In this document: positions 1 through 9,016 of the stretch, in pieces
Layout of the letters: each line of letters opens with the position of its first letter
Numbering within the stretch: the first letter of the stretch is position 1
Assembly: GCA_022592435.1 (NCBI GenBank)
Contig: JABYQS010000404.1
Span: forward strand, 1 to 24,608
DNA length: 24,608 bases
DNA from: Cerioporus squamosus
Taxonomy: Eukaryota; Basidiomycota; Agaricomycetes; Polyporales; Polyporaceae
Direction: 5' to 3'
The notes under the pieces: generated by a model
What the model was told of the DNA's origin: nothing
What the model saw: only the letters and a program-made list of their open reading frames with translations
The model's database searches: none
Program-made: the position numbers and the translations under genes

Positions 1-301
1 AGAACGGATGAGCCAAACTGTAAAGCAGAAACACATGATGCTGTATAGCATTTTGGAGTAGAGCTGGTGGGTTTGCCTCCGAGCCTTGAGGACCGGGGAG
101 CTTGGCTGAGACATTCCACGAGACTAGCGAACTACAAGAGCAATACGAGAGGGGTGTAGTGTCTGTAAGAGGTCAAGATGAGGGCAAGCAGCAGGCAGGC
201 TCCTCCTCTACGATTCAACTGCGTTTGCCTTACTGGGCACTGGGCTTTCCACGTGGGTCTCGATCACCAAATTTCCCTAACCGGCCTCCAAGGACCTTCA
301 A
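1..301. other. Upstream stretch with no supported gene
   Basis: No reading frame here shows a recognisable domain. An 87-codon frame starting at 102 is rich in low-information residues and has no intron context that joins it to the locus downstream. The stretch may be the promoter or an earlier exon of the locus that becomes codon-like from about 302. Confidence 0.3.
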
Positions 302-1122
302 CTTAGATTCAACCCTGCTGTCCAGCTACTTACTGGCAGTATCTTGCCTGCCAACATCGTCGTAGCCAATGGCAAAGACTTCTGGCACAAAACATCCGGC
401 GGAAAGAAGGAGAAGGTCTTCACGCGTCCGTAAAGCGGGACAACTCGTCCGGACACTATACGGAAAAGCAAGCTCGTCGAGCTCTCGAAGGAGCGGTCGA
501 AAAAGCAGGGGTCTCAAGGTGAAGTCGAGATCATTGCGTACTCGGATAGCGTCGCTTATGCCCATGCAGTCAGCATATACAGCTTCTTCTACCATGCCCT
601 TCCCCCGGAAGGCGAGCTCAGCCTGGAGGAGCTGCACTATGTTGTGCGGGAGATCTGGTTGACTCGGTTTGACAGCGAGATCGAAGCGGAGAAGGCTGCA
701 CGGCGCAAGGGAGGCCAAGAAGTATGAGGGAGCAGAAGCTGGAGGAACAGAAGTTGCGGGAAAGCGAGTTGTATCGCACCGGCATGGGTGAGTCCTTCTC
801 CCTTCCTACGTCCTGTCAGTAAGTGAATGCCGTTGTCGCAGAGGTTGTCGACCTCACGCATCCGACAAAACGTCGAGCTCTTCCGCAAGTGGGATCAACA
901 AGAAGGCCGCATACGTGCAGCAACTCCGTTTCATCAGGATATCGAGCGCATCTCCCGAGACCGTTGTGATCGCGCGACCCGGCAGCATCCTCTCTTGAAG
1001 GAGGAGAAGAAGGAAGCCGTTTCTCAGACCCAGAGGAGGCGATGGATACCGACGAAGCTCCCTTGCTCCTGGAGCCGCCTTCGAGATTTGCATCCACTAT
1101 TCAGACAATGGATGGTGCATGA
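302..1122 (+). pseudogene. Unrecognised coding locus with several frame breaks
   Basis: I do not recognise this gene. Coding-like protein runs along the plus strand but changes frame. Around 341-430 one frame reads ILPANIVVANGKDFWHKTSG and meets TAA at 431. The same frame is open again from 434 to 724, with a helical stretch holding YSDSVAYAHAVSIYSFFYHA and then EEL..VVREIW and an Arg/Lys/Glu-rich helix. At about 712-727 the frame shifts to a coiled-coil-like KLEEQKLRESELYRTG. A normal intron (GTGAGT...TCGCAG, 788-841) then leads to EVVDLTH. After that the likely frame changes again, ending in an acidic DPEEAMDTDE tail that stops at 1120-1122. A conventional intron explains only the 788-841 step; the other changes need single-base indels. 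It may be a decayed gene or a real gene with consensus errors. The domain content is unknown. Confidence 0.35.
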
Positions 1123-1401
1123 GACAGGGTCAGGCTACGCATAGCGTATGGCATAGGCATTGGCGATGGTTCAGGCTGCATACTTAGGTACGTACCATTG
1201 ACACGCATGGCCTTCCGTCACTTACCCGAGTGCGTGTATGCCCCCAGATGTATCGATACATACCTTTCTCTCTCACAATTCATTCATCGTCATCTCCGCA
1301 TCTATGCCCTCGCGTGTATCAGGTGAAGCAAGTGTCAAGTTAGATTGGTAGTGTGTGTTCGCTAAATAGTCTATACAAGCAATTCTCCACAGACACAAGC
1401 A

Positions 1402-3872
1402 TCAGTTCTCATAGACCACCTCAACGAACCTTTCATCCTCCAACTCCCGAGTCGACACGCTCTCGTAAGGGACCGGTGGGCTGTCCAGGTCCCAGTCCCT
1501 CCTCATGCGATTGTAGATCTGCTTCATGGTGCTCGTCGCGCCCTTCTCCAGTACCAGCTGCAGCAACACCGCATAGCCCGCCGCGACATGTGCAGGGCTG
1601 GGCCTCCCGATCTCCACACGGAAGCGCAACCCGCGCACAGTCGCCATCACGCTCTCTCTATCGCGTTCGCGCGAATCCGCGAGACGCACGACAGCATGAG
1701 TGCGTCCGAGCCAGCCACGTACTCGCCGGTGGAGATGGTCACTCCCATGTCCTCGAGCAGCCGCCGGCAGGTCGCGTGTGTATGCTGCGCGTCCTGCGTC
1801 GAGAGGAGGCGGTAGCTCGTCGGCTTGAAGCGGAACAGCGCGCCGAACCATCGCTGCTTGGGCGTGGACGGCAGGACGAAGGAACCCTCGGAGAACGCGG
1901 ACATGGGCGAGGTCGGCGAGACCTGACGATCATGTCGCTTCCTGAGACGACCTCGGTAGGCTGGAGGCTCCAGGAGTTGGACACGCTTGCTCGAAGATGC
2001 ACTGCTAGAGGACGCAGCGGTGGTGTCGCTCCTCATGGAGGACTTGCGGTCAGGACCGTCCGTGTTCACTATGAGGTACGGCCTGCCACTGCCCGCGTTC
2101 TCCTTGTCCTCCGTCGGCTGTGCGCGTCTCCGAATGCTGAGCGGCCTAGTCTGTTCTCGCGGCATATCGATGATACAGAAGGGGTCCTCTCCATCGTCCT
2201 CAAGGTTGTCCTGGGCCTGGATCTGGACGCCGAATTGTCGAAGTGGCGTCATCAACGGAGAGAAGAGCTCATCATAGTCTGCATGCTCGCGCGAAGGCGT
2301 GTCTCCTGGCGCCTGCAGCGCTTGGAGATGTTGAGCGATCTGGTGCAGGAACTGTTGCACGCGCACATCCTCGACATGCGGCACTTCGATCGGCGGTAGC
2401 GGCACCTGAGGGCGGGGAGATCGGAGTGACGGCGGCGTCGGCGAAGAAGAGGTCGATCCTGCAGCGGAGGAGGGCACCGGAGTGGTAGTCGGTTCAAGCA
2501 AGGGACCCTTTCGCTGGCGGCTAGGACCAGGAGTGGGAGACGGCGAAGGAGACCTCTGCGACACCCCATTTCGCGCAGCAGCTCGAGACGGTGTTGGTGG
2601 GCCCGCGCGCGGAGGAAGGTCCGCCATAAGCTGCTTCCTCTCTTGCACCTCTGCCTCGCGCTTCGCCTTGCGTCGCTTCGCGCGCCCCTCGGCCAACCGC
2701 CTCTCCTCAGCCTCGTCATGGTTCTCTAGGCGTCTGGTGCGATATTGGACCAGCAAGTGATAGACACCTTTCTCCCATGACGGCTTGGTATCCATGAGGA
2801 GAGCCTTGATCTGCTCGTCGTCGGCGTCCGGCCAGAGCGTGCGCAGGTTGGCGAAGATATCCGGATCGATGTCGTCCTTGCTCGTGAGCGGGCGCGCGAT
2901 GTCACTTAGCTTCGGTACGTCGCACTTCATCGCTTTGGGCTTCTGGCTCGTGTAGAACGGGTGCTTGAGGATCTCGGCGATGGTGATGCGCTTCTTGACG
3001 TTCTTCTCGAGCATACGGCGGATGAGGTCCTTCGCGCGGTCGTCGATGTCCGTGGGCATGGTGAACTTGCCGGCCTTGACCTTATCAAGGAGAGTCGGGA
3101 GGTCTTCGTCGTCGAAGGGGAGCCGCCCAGCCAGGAGCGCGTAGAGGATGATGCCACAGGACCAGATGTCGGACGCTGTGCCGTCGTACTCCTTGCCCAT
3201 GATGACCTCGGGAGCGGCATAGTGCGGGCTGCCGCAGGCGGTGAGGAGCATGTTGTCCGCGCCCTGCCAGATCGCCATGCCGAAATCGGCGACCTTGATG
3301 TTCTTGTCGCGGTCGAGGAGCAGATTCTCGGGCTTAAGGTCGCGGTGCGCGATGTTGAAGCGGTGGCAGTAGTCGATGGCGGTGATAATCTGCTGGAAGT
3401 AGCCGAGGGCCTCCTTCGAGGAGAGGCGGCCCTTACTGCAGAGGTAGTCGAAGAGCTCGCCGCCCTCGACGTACTCGAGGATGAGATACAGCTCGGTCGA
3501 GGTCTCCCAGACATCGTAGAGGCGCATGATGTTTGGGTGCTCGATGAGCTTCATGATCACGATCTCCCGCTCAATGCTGTGCAGGATGCGGTCCGCCTCA
3601 TCTCCCAGACTGTGGAGGGACATGCGGGAGCTGAGGAGCGCGGTCTTCGACACGATCTTGACTGCGGCGTACTGGCCCGTCTTGGAGTGGCGGGCGAGCC
3701 GCACGCGCCCTAGTAGTGGCCTCAGGACCAGGAGTGAGAGCAAGCGCAGGAGAAACGCACCTGAGCTGCCCTTGCCGATCGTCCGTCCCACCTTCCACAA
3801 TCCGATCATCTTGGGGTCGCTGCCCTGCTTCGAGAGGCGAGGAAACATGCGAGGCGAGGCGGTGTCAGTCAT
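1402..3872 (-). CDS. Nim1/Gin4/Hsl1-family serine/threonine protein kinase
   Basis: CAMK-group kinase of the fungal Nim1 (Cdr2/Gin4/Hsl1/Kcc4) family. In yeasts these act at the cell cortex or septin ring and couple morphogenesis to mitotic entry by restraining Wee1. The ATG at 3872 gives a short leader, then the glycine loop GKGSSG (residues 33-38), which is split by a 51-nt intron (3710-3760, GTGCGT..CTAG) that happens to be open in frame. The catalytic lysine is AAVK (about K55), followed by HRDLKPEN (about 159-166), DFG (about 179-181) and the family-typical activation loop ACGSPHYAAPEV. A UBA-like helical segment (LWPDADDEQIKALL) and a long Ser/Pro-rich linker follow. The C-terminus, read in another frame (GLRFRVEIGRP...), resembles a KA1-like membrane-binding end. 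Reaching it needs a frame change near 1658-1722. A 65-nt GTACGT..GATAG intron (1658-1722) would do this and give about 784 residues. Without it the protein stops at 1647. The kinase call is secure; the C-terminal structure is not. Confidence 0.9.
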
Positions 3873-4386
3873 GGCGGGTTGTCAGTAGAGCGGTGGTGGA
3901 AGTGCGAAGTGAGGACGAGAAGACGGCCTCTTCTCGACGTCCGTCCAATATTACTCGGCTCCCCAGGGTGGCTGACATGGGGGCTAGCCTCCGGAAACTT
4001 GTTCGGCACCGGGGAACAGGGCGAGTGCACTAATTACGGTGGTGGGTGATGTAGTTCTCGCTGTGCTGAGTTGCTTGTGAGTGCAGGTTAGACTCAGCGC
4101 CATGGTGGTTACGGCTCGGCTAGAACAGCGGGCGCCTATCAAAACGTACAATAAGAGGCGGCGGCGCCATTTGAACCCTGTTCTCTCTGCTCACCGACCA
4201 CCAACAATCAACGTCTCCCAACCCCCAATGTGAGCACCTTCTTGCTGGTTCTGATTAATTTGCTCATGGCTAAGCTCAGCGGACATCGTTCGGCTGCTTT
4301 CTCAAGCCAGACGTCGCGGCGAGGCTGTATCGAGCCCAACCACCCAAACCACCTCCCTCACCCCAGCCCTCACCCCACCCACAGTC
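3873..4386. promoter_or_regulatory. Divergent intergenic region, kinase / oxygenase A
   Basis: This 514-bp gap separates two head-to-head genes and should hold both promoters. A CCAAT lies at 3943-3947, about 70 bp upstream of the kinase ATG. The last 60 bp before the oxygenase ATG are C-rich and purine-poor (CCACCTCCCTCACCCC type), a common fungal 5' leader signature. I see no convincing TATA box on either side and no coding frame with a recognisable product. Confidence 0.4.
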
Positions 4387-6189
4387 ATGCCCAAGTCGAC
4401 TGCTGCTACTCAAGGGACGTCGGTTACACGGAAGAGTACCAGGCGCAAGCGTTCCGAGGCTCAACCACCCTCACCGTCCCCCGAACCCCAAGCTCGCCCG
4501 ACCAAACGGCTCCGTGGACGGACCGGACAGACCTCCGACATATCCAAGGATAGTACAGCGGGCCCTTCAACGGTCGCACACGACGTGAGAATCTCTTTGG
4601 TGCAATCACGCTATGCCCACTTGATTAACATTGCCTTCACATAGGCGCATACCCAACCTTCCGACTCCGAAGCGGCCTCGGTTCCCGTGTCGCAAGATTT
4701 TCCACCTATAGCTTTGAAGATTATGCACGCCGTGAAAGAGGCCAGAAGCATTCCCTCCATCGGCTACAGTCCGACAGAGCTCGATCAGCAGGCCAAGCAC
4801 ATGATGGAGTATGGCCCAGACGGGCTAAGCAAGGACGATGTCGGTACGAACGTGAAATTGACTGAGGAAGAGAAAACGAGAGAGATACACAACACAGTGT
4901 GTATCATTCCGTTCCTATATACTATATATACGCCGTGGCTCATTTGCTATGCACAGGCACTCATCGCTAAGCTTTCGGACATCTACACGCAGCATGTGCA
5001 CAACAAGGCATCCGGATACCTCGACAGGCCGTTCAAGCTGCGAATCACCAGGCCGACATGCAAGTTTGAAGGGGAACTAGTCCCTCCGACCGAGTTCGGT
5101 TACGGCGGTTCTCCAGAATACACGGAGAAGGAGGAGAAGAGGATCGCAAAACGCCTACGAGAGTGGTACAAGAATGCTGACGTGTCGGGTTACGGCGATG
5201 TGCGGGAGCAAGTGACGAAGGTCGACGAGAAGGTCCGCAACGCTCGCGAGATCCCGGCGACCCAGTTCAGCGTGGAGCCCGAGCTGCTGGAGCGCATTGC
5301 GGCGCTTTGGGACCAGAACTTCTATCCTAACCGCGGGATCCGTGTCGAACCTTACAAGATCCACCTCTACGGTCCACAAGGTCACTTTGGCGCGCACCGC
5401 GACACACCCCAGAAGGACCTGATCGGCACGTTCTTGCTCGGTCTAGGCGACAGCTCCAGTGGAGGCGGCCTGGTGGTCGACGAGGAGGAGATGCCTGCGC
5501 ATGAAGGCCATTGGTGCGCCTTCTATCCGGACGTCCCACATCGCGTCGAGAAACTATGGGACGGCCACAGGGCGGTGATCGCGTTCAAGATCTTTCGTAC
5601 GGCCGGGGCTGGCGCGGAGACGGAGACGACCACTCGAGTGCGTCAGGAGGCCACGGAGCTGATGACCCAGATGCAGGCACCTTTTGGCATCATGCTCGAG
5701 CGCAAGTACTGTTTGGGCACCACGGAGCTCAGCGGGTTCGATGCGTTGCTACTGAAGGCGGCGCTCGTGCTACCGGACGTCAACGTCAGGCATCTTCCGG
5801 TCGTGCTGAGAACGCATGCGACGTTCGGGTCAGACGACAAATATGATTGTCACGAAGGCTTCGAGATGTCCTGCGACACGACCGTTGTGCCGTTCACTCG
5901 GGGACATATCGAGAAGCTCTTCGAGTCTGAGCGTTACCGAATGCTCAACCACACCGACTGCGGGTGTCCGTGGTTGGAAGGTGTGAAGAACGTGCCGTTC
6001 TTCTCCCTTGAGCTGCCCCGCGCCCTGTACACCTGCTCCGAGGACCAAGAGGAAACGTGCAACTATACCGGGAACGAGGCCCAGGCCTGGAGGGAGGATA
6101 GCGTGTACCTCTCGTATGCCCTCCTCGTGCTGCGCAAGAAGGAGGATGCTACCAAGGGTCGCTCGAAGGGTAAAGGGAAGAAGAAGTAA
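4387..6189 (+). CDS. 2OG-Fe(II) oxygenase, nuclear-looking, copy A
   Basis: Predicted 2-oxoglutarate- and Fe(II)-dependent dioxygenase; substrate unknown. Three exons, 4387-4584, 4645-4896 and 4957-6189, joined by two 60-nt phase-0 introns (GTGAGA..CATAG and GTGTGT..CACAG), give 560 residues. The reading frame of intron 2 happens to stay open, so a longer single-frame reading is misleading; comparison with copy B supports removing it. The N-terminus is basic and proline-rich (RKSTRRKRSE, PTKRLRGR), like a nuclear localisation signal. The double-stranded beta-helix carries the HxD motif in FGAHRDTP (H297, D299), a distal histidine in DVPHRVEK (H345) and a 2OG-binding arginine in GHRAVIAFKIF (R355). 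After the fold comes a conserved region of about 170 residues with several cysteines (CDT, CGCPW, YTC, TCNY) and a Lys/Gly-rich tail. A close paralog lies at 11753-13534. Fungal enzymes of this type are mostly uncharacterised; a TET/JBP assignment is not supported by what I can see. Confidence 0.85.
4585..4644 (+). other. Intron 1 of oxygenase copy A
   Basis: 60-nt phase-0 intron, GTGAGA...CACATAG, with a branch-like GATTAAC about 20 nt from the acceptor. Removing it joins VAHD to AHTQPSDSEAAS. The equivalent junction in copy B (VATHD-like residues to AHSDSED, intron 11954-12022) is at the same codon. Confidence 0.8.
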
Positions 6190-6752
6190 GTAACGATGGC
6201 ATGCGGCCCGGCGTAGCGGCGTAGATGGAATGGTTTTCTTGACAAACACGTACAGTAGCAGTACTCCGTTCCCGTTTGTCACTCTCGTGTTTTTTTTTTT
6301 CAATCTCAAGCATGCTTGTTCAATTTCGAGGATGATGATCTAGCGAACATTCGTTCTCAACCAGCGCCATAAGCGCTCAAGACTTGAACACGGCGGCGGC
6401 GTCCCGGACATCCTACTTACACTTGAATCATAATCTCATCCATGTCCTTTGTGAGAGTATCCAGTATCTCGTCTCCAAATCAGGAACTCATGACCGTCCC
6501 AACAGGAACCTGGAGAGCGCACCAAATAGACACAGAGGTCCAGGACCAAGTGTCGTCTGGTGATCAACTCGCATTTGTGGTGGCGGCTCTGCCACGCTGA
6601 AGAAGGTTTACTTCCGGCTTCGCCGAGGGCAGGAGACCACGTTTCTTCCATCGATGCCTTAGGCTTTACGACCAGACCTGCACCATCCCCCGATACCCCT
6701 TGTGCTTGTACCACTCCTCTGCCACTTGGCACTGGGTAAACTCTGGCTCACG
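6190..6752. other. Intergenic region, oxygenase A 3' to zinc-finger gene 5'
   Basis: No supported gene in 563 bp. It holds the 3' flank of the oxygenase, a run of 12 T at about 6290-6301 and the presumed promoter of the zinc-finger gene. A 98-codon frame on the minus strand (6436-6732) has no recognisable feature. An upstream in-frame ATG at 6702 would add 17 mostly hydrophobic residues to the zinc-finger protein. I prefer the ATG at 6753 because the CCCH protein proper begins there. Confidence 0.35.
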
Positions 6753-7103
6753 ATGACATTCTCGTCAACTCCGGGCCAACAGTGTCAGTACTTCCAGCAG
6801 GGACGCTGCAATCGTGGTACGGCTTGCAAGTTCTCGCACTCGCTCGGGCAACAGCCGGAGGTTCCGCCCTCTAGGCTGCCAGTGGCTCCCAACCCGTCCG
6901 GCCGTGTTCAAGTGGGTTCAGCCCAGGCGACTGCGCCGCCCGCATGTCAGTTCTATCTGCAAGGTGCATGCCGGTTTGGAGATGGCTGTCACTACTTGCA
7001 TCCACGTACTCCTCGAACGCCCATCGTACCCCGACCACCATCTGCATCTGTTCTTCAACCTTTGGCACCAGCGTTCACAGGACCCCCGAATGCGCGCTTA
7101 TAG
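6753..7103 (+). CDS. Two tandem CCCH zinc fingers (5' part of the split gene)
   Basis: This 116-codon frame starts at an ATG followed directly by a zinc finger. Finger 1 is CQYFQQGRCNRGTACKFSH and finger 2 is CQFYLQGACRFGDGCHYLH, both exactly C-X7-C-X5-C-X3-H, the RNA-binding CCCH class. A Pro/Ser/Ala-rich spacer separates and follows them. The last eight codons (from 7079) and the stop at 7101-7103 come from the transposon end, so the native protein continued past residue 108. If expressed from its own promoter this would make a short two-finger protein. Confidence in the fingers is high; whether this fragment is made is unknown. Confidence 0.75.
   Translation: MTFSSTPGQQCQYFQQGRCNRGTACKFSHSLGQQPEVPPSRLPVAPNPSGRVQVGSAQATAPPACQFYLQGACRFGDGCHYLHPRTPRTPIVPRPPSASVLQPLAPAFTGPPNARL
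7071..7078. repeat. Left 8-bp target site duplication of the outer transposon
   Basis: GCGTTCAC immediately precedes the first base of the left terminal inverted repeat. The identical octamer lies at 8534-8541, right after the right terminal repeat. An 8-bp duplication is typical of hAT and of fungal KDZ (Kyakuja-Dileera-Zisupton) transposons. Confidence 0.9.
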
Positions 7104-7114
7104 GTTATATCCCG
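7079..7114 (+). repeat. Left terminal inverted repeat of the outer transposon
   Basis: It starts AGGACCCCCGAATGCGCGCT and ends GTTATATCCCG. It matches the reverse complement of 8498-8533 with two differences (T/C and G/C in the TATAGG versus TACAGC portion). Confidence 0.85.
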
Positions 7115-7476
7115 GCCGGGCCCATTTTGGTCATTTTCGGGGGTCCCCCGGAGGGCCCATTTTCGGGGTTTGGCCTATAACATGGGCCCGGGTCCGCCGT
7201 TTTCGGGGGCTCCCAGGATATAACATCTAGACGCCGGCCGGGCGCCTCCGAGTCTGGCAGTCGGCCTGCCGGACTCGGATACCGTAGGCACCGCTAGTTA
7301 GAACGACTGAACATTTATGTGTTCAGTACTTACAAGCTACAACGCGTGTTATGCACATTGCAGCATCCAGCTTGTCTCAAGAAAATCTTGGTATTGTAGA
7401 TAGATCGATGTCCGTGGTCGCGATATTGATACTTGAAAGGGAGACGACTTCCCAAGGCGTTCACTGGTATCACTGC

Positions 7477-7619
7477 CACTGCAAGCGCGGCCCCGTTCTG
7501 CAGCATGCGATAGGCTTGTTATAGTCGAGAATGAAGGTAACCTATAACACTTATATAAGCAACCTATAACATGGTGTGACAGGTAAGCTATCGACCGACA
7601 AAGGATCGTGTATTGACCC
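7477..7619 (+). repeat. Left long inverted repeat of the nested element
   Basis: Begins CACTGCAAGCGCGGCCCCG and ends near TATTGACCC. It contains AACCTATAACAC and CAACCTATAACATGG. The complement lies at 7966-8109, and the transcript of the element could fold into a long hairpin with a loop of about 350 nt. Confidence 0.85.
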
Positions 7620-7965
7620 AGGCGATAGGTTACCTTCAGCCCGGATATCGCATGGAGGTATATTGCATTAAAAGGTAGCCTTGAAACCGGTGTTATAGGG
7701 GTAGGGTAGGTTGCCTATAGCACGATGTGATAAATTACCTATCGCACGCAAATCGCACGCTTATAGACCGCGTCTATACGAGAAAGGGTTGTCTGGCTAT
7801 TGACTGCCTATAACACCACTATCGGCCGAGTCAATAGGCGCATGATAGGGTTCTGATAGGCGTGTTGTAGGTAACCTATAACACCGGACTATTGTGACGG
7901 TGCATGCTCACTATTACCAGGCTACTGATGGGCTATAACACCGTGTTATACTTGAACCATCCCAT

Positions 7966-8109
7966 GGGTCAATAGACGGTCTATTGTCGGTCGATAGCTT
8001 ACTTGTCGCACCATGTTATAGGTTGCTTATATAAGTGTTATAGGTTACCTTCATTCTCGACTTATAACAAGCCTATCGCATGCTGCAGAACGGGGCCGCG
8101 CTTGCAGTG
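7966..8109 (-). repeat. Right long inverted repeat of the nested element
   Basis: Reverse complement of 7477-7619. Differences visible by eye are one extra A in TTATAAGTCG, GGTGCGACAAG versus GGTGTGACAGG, and three or four changes in the last 20 bases. Confidence 0.85.
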
Positions 8110-8497
8110 TGCACGATTTCGGCATGTGTCGCGACTCACGTGGTGCATCTCACGACAGGCATTAATGGGGCATGGTTCGGGTCTGGAACAGGCTTGTAAC
8201 AGGACGGGTAATGGTCTCCTGGTTCAATACAAGGCTGGTTCAGCTCCGGAGCGCCCGGTACAAATTTGTTCGAACTCCGATCGCGAAGATCACAGTAAGT
8301 ATGTGGTACTTACTTACTGGGCTTCGAGGCTCGAGGCCGTCTCAAGAGGTCTCGAAGGGTACTTTTCGGGGGTCTGACGGATACAACATGGCCTGTCGAG
8401 GTCCATTTTCGGGCCTATAACATGCGCCCTTCAGACCCGCATTTTCGGGGTTTGGCATATAACTTTCCGGGCCCTTCGGGCCCATTTTCGGGGGTTT

Positions 8498-8533
8498 CGG
8501 GATATAAGCTGTAAGCGCGCATTCGGGGGTCCT
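8498..8533 (-). repeat. Right terminal inverted repeat of the outer transposon
   Basis: Ends GCGCGCATTCGGGGGTCCT, the inverse of the left end. It is followed directly by the second copy of the target octamer at 8534-8541. Confidence 0.85.
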
Positions 8534-8949
8534 GCGTTCACCCCGGTTGAGAGCGTCTTCTTGCGCGGGAGCGCTGGTGCGTTTGGATCGTGCAAGTTCT
8601 ACGCGCAAGGGAAGTGCAGCAAGGGCAGCGCCTGTCCTTTCCCCCATCCTGCCCCGAAGCAGTCCCCGAATTCTCCATTTCGTCGTTCTCAGAGAGTTAA
8701 TCTCTCAACCACTGGTGAGACCTTTGCGCACAGCGTCTTTGCACCGAGGATAATTTACACGGTATCTTGTACTCAGATTGCGACCGGACAAAGTTCTCCG
8801 ATACGTCTTCCGCATCGTCGTACGGAGCGTGCAAGTTCTATCTCCAAGGTCGATGCACGAAGGGTGATACGTGCTCCTTCTGGCATCCCCCGGTCAAGCC
8901 ATCTACTCCGGCCGTCAGTAACAGTGTCATTGAATCTGCACAAAGCGTG
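8534..8949 (+). CDS. CCCH zinc fingers 3 and 4 of the split gene
   Basis: The codons resume here in the frame left at 7078. Finger 3 is CKFYAQGKCSKGSACPFPH. An intron (8715-8776, GTGAGA..ACTCAG) then leads to finger 4, CKFYLQGRCTKGDTCSFWH. Both are C-X7-C-X5-C-X3-H. The phase-1 splice makes a GAT codon and gives TDCDRTKFSDTSSASSYGAC before finger 4. The exon end is placed at a GTAGGT donor (8950) but the matching acceptor is uncertain. This is an internal fragment and has no start codon of its own after the transposon other than chance ones. Confidence 0.7.
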
Positions 8950-9016
8950 GTAGGTCATGAGATTCTATGCATGAGCACGCGCTTGACCATTCCCGTACAA
9001 GCGCACATCTAGAGAC

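Larger units (their letters stand above)
7477..8109. mobile_element. Nested CACTG-ended foldback element (CACTA-like, non-autonomous)
   Basis: This 633-bp element has inverted repeats of about 143 bp (7477-7619 and 7966-8109). They match closely, with one indel (TTATAG versus TTATAAG) and a handful of substitutions clustered at the inner end. Ends are CACTGCAAG...CTTGCAGTG, and TGC is present on both sides (7474-7476 and 8110-8112), a 3-bp target duplication. CACTA/G termini with a 3-bp duplication are the signature of the CACTA (En/Spm) superfamily, which includes the fungal Plavaka group. The interior is rich in CCTATAACAC in both orientations and codes for nothing recognisable. It inserted into the outer transposon, so it is the younger of the two. 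Confidence 0.85.
7079..8533. mobile_element. Non-autonomous TIR DNA transposon (1455 bp) inside the zinc-finger gene
   Basis: The element is bounded by 36-bp terminal inverted repeats (7079-7114 and 8498-8533) beginning AGGACCCCCGAATGCGCG, with two mismatches, and flanked by the 8-bp duplication GCGTTCAC. It has no transposase-like frame, so it must depend on a source elsewhere. Both sub-terminal zones carry direct copies of a module around CATTTTCGGGG, followed by GGNTATAACAT-type sequence. The centre is occupied by a second, nested element (7477-8109), so the outer element proper is about 820 bp. The 8-bp duplication fits hAT or KDZ superfamilies. The terminal bases do not match the usual hAT CAGGG ends, so I leave the superfamily open. 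Confidence 0.85.

Noticed and set aside
893..922. 30-nt GTGGGA..GTGCAG intron in the first locus
   Set aside because: Too short for a spliceosomal intron.
1353..2399. 348-codon plus-strand frame
   Set aside because: Antisense shadow of the kinase gene; Arg/Ser/Pro-rich with no domain.
2961..3713. 250-codon plus-strand frame
   Set aside because: Antisense of the kinase catalytic domain, which is unmistakable on the minus strand.
5395..5571. TET/JBP-type nucleic-acid dioxygenase identity for the oxygenases
   Set aside because: HxD, distal His and Arg are common to all 2OG oxygenases; I see no TET/JBP-specific feature.
6290..6301. T12 run as a terminator
   Set aside because: A homopolymer alone is no evidence of termination in a fungal Pol II gene.
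7457..7464. Third copy of GCGTTCAC, inside the outer element
   Set aside because: No terminal repeat abuts it; an octamer recurring in 1.4 kb is plausible by chance.
8003..8377. 124-codon frame across the nested element boundary
   Set aside because: Crosses a transposon junction and has no transposase feature.
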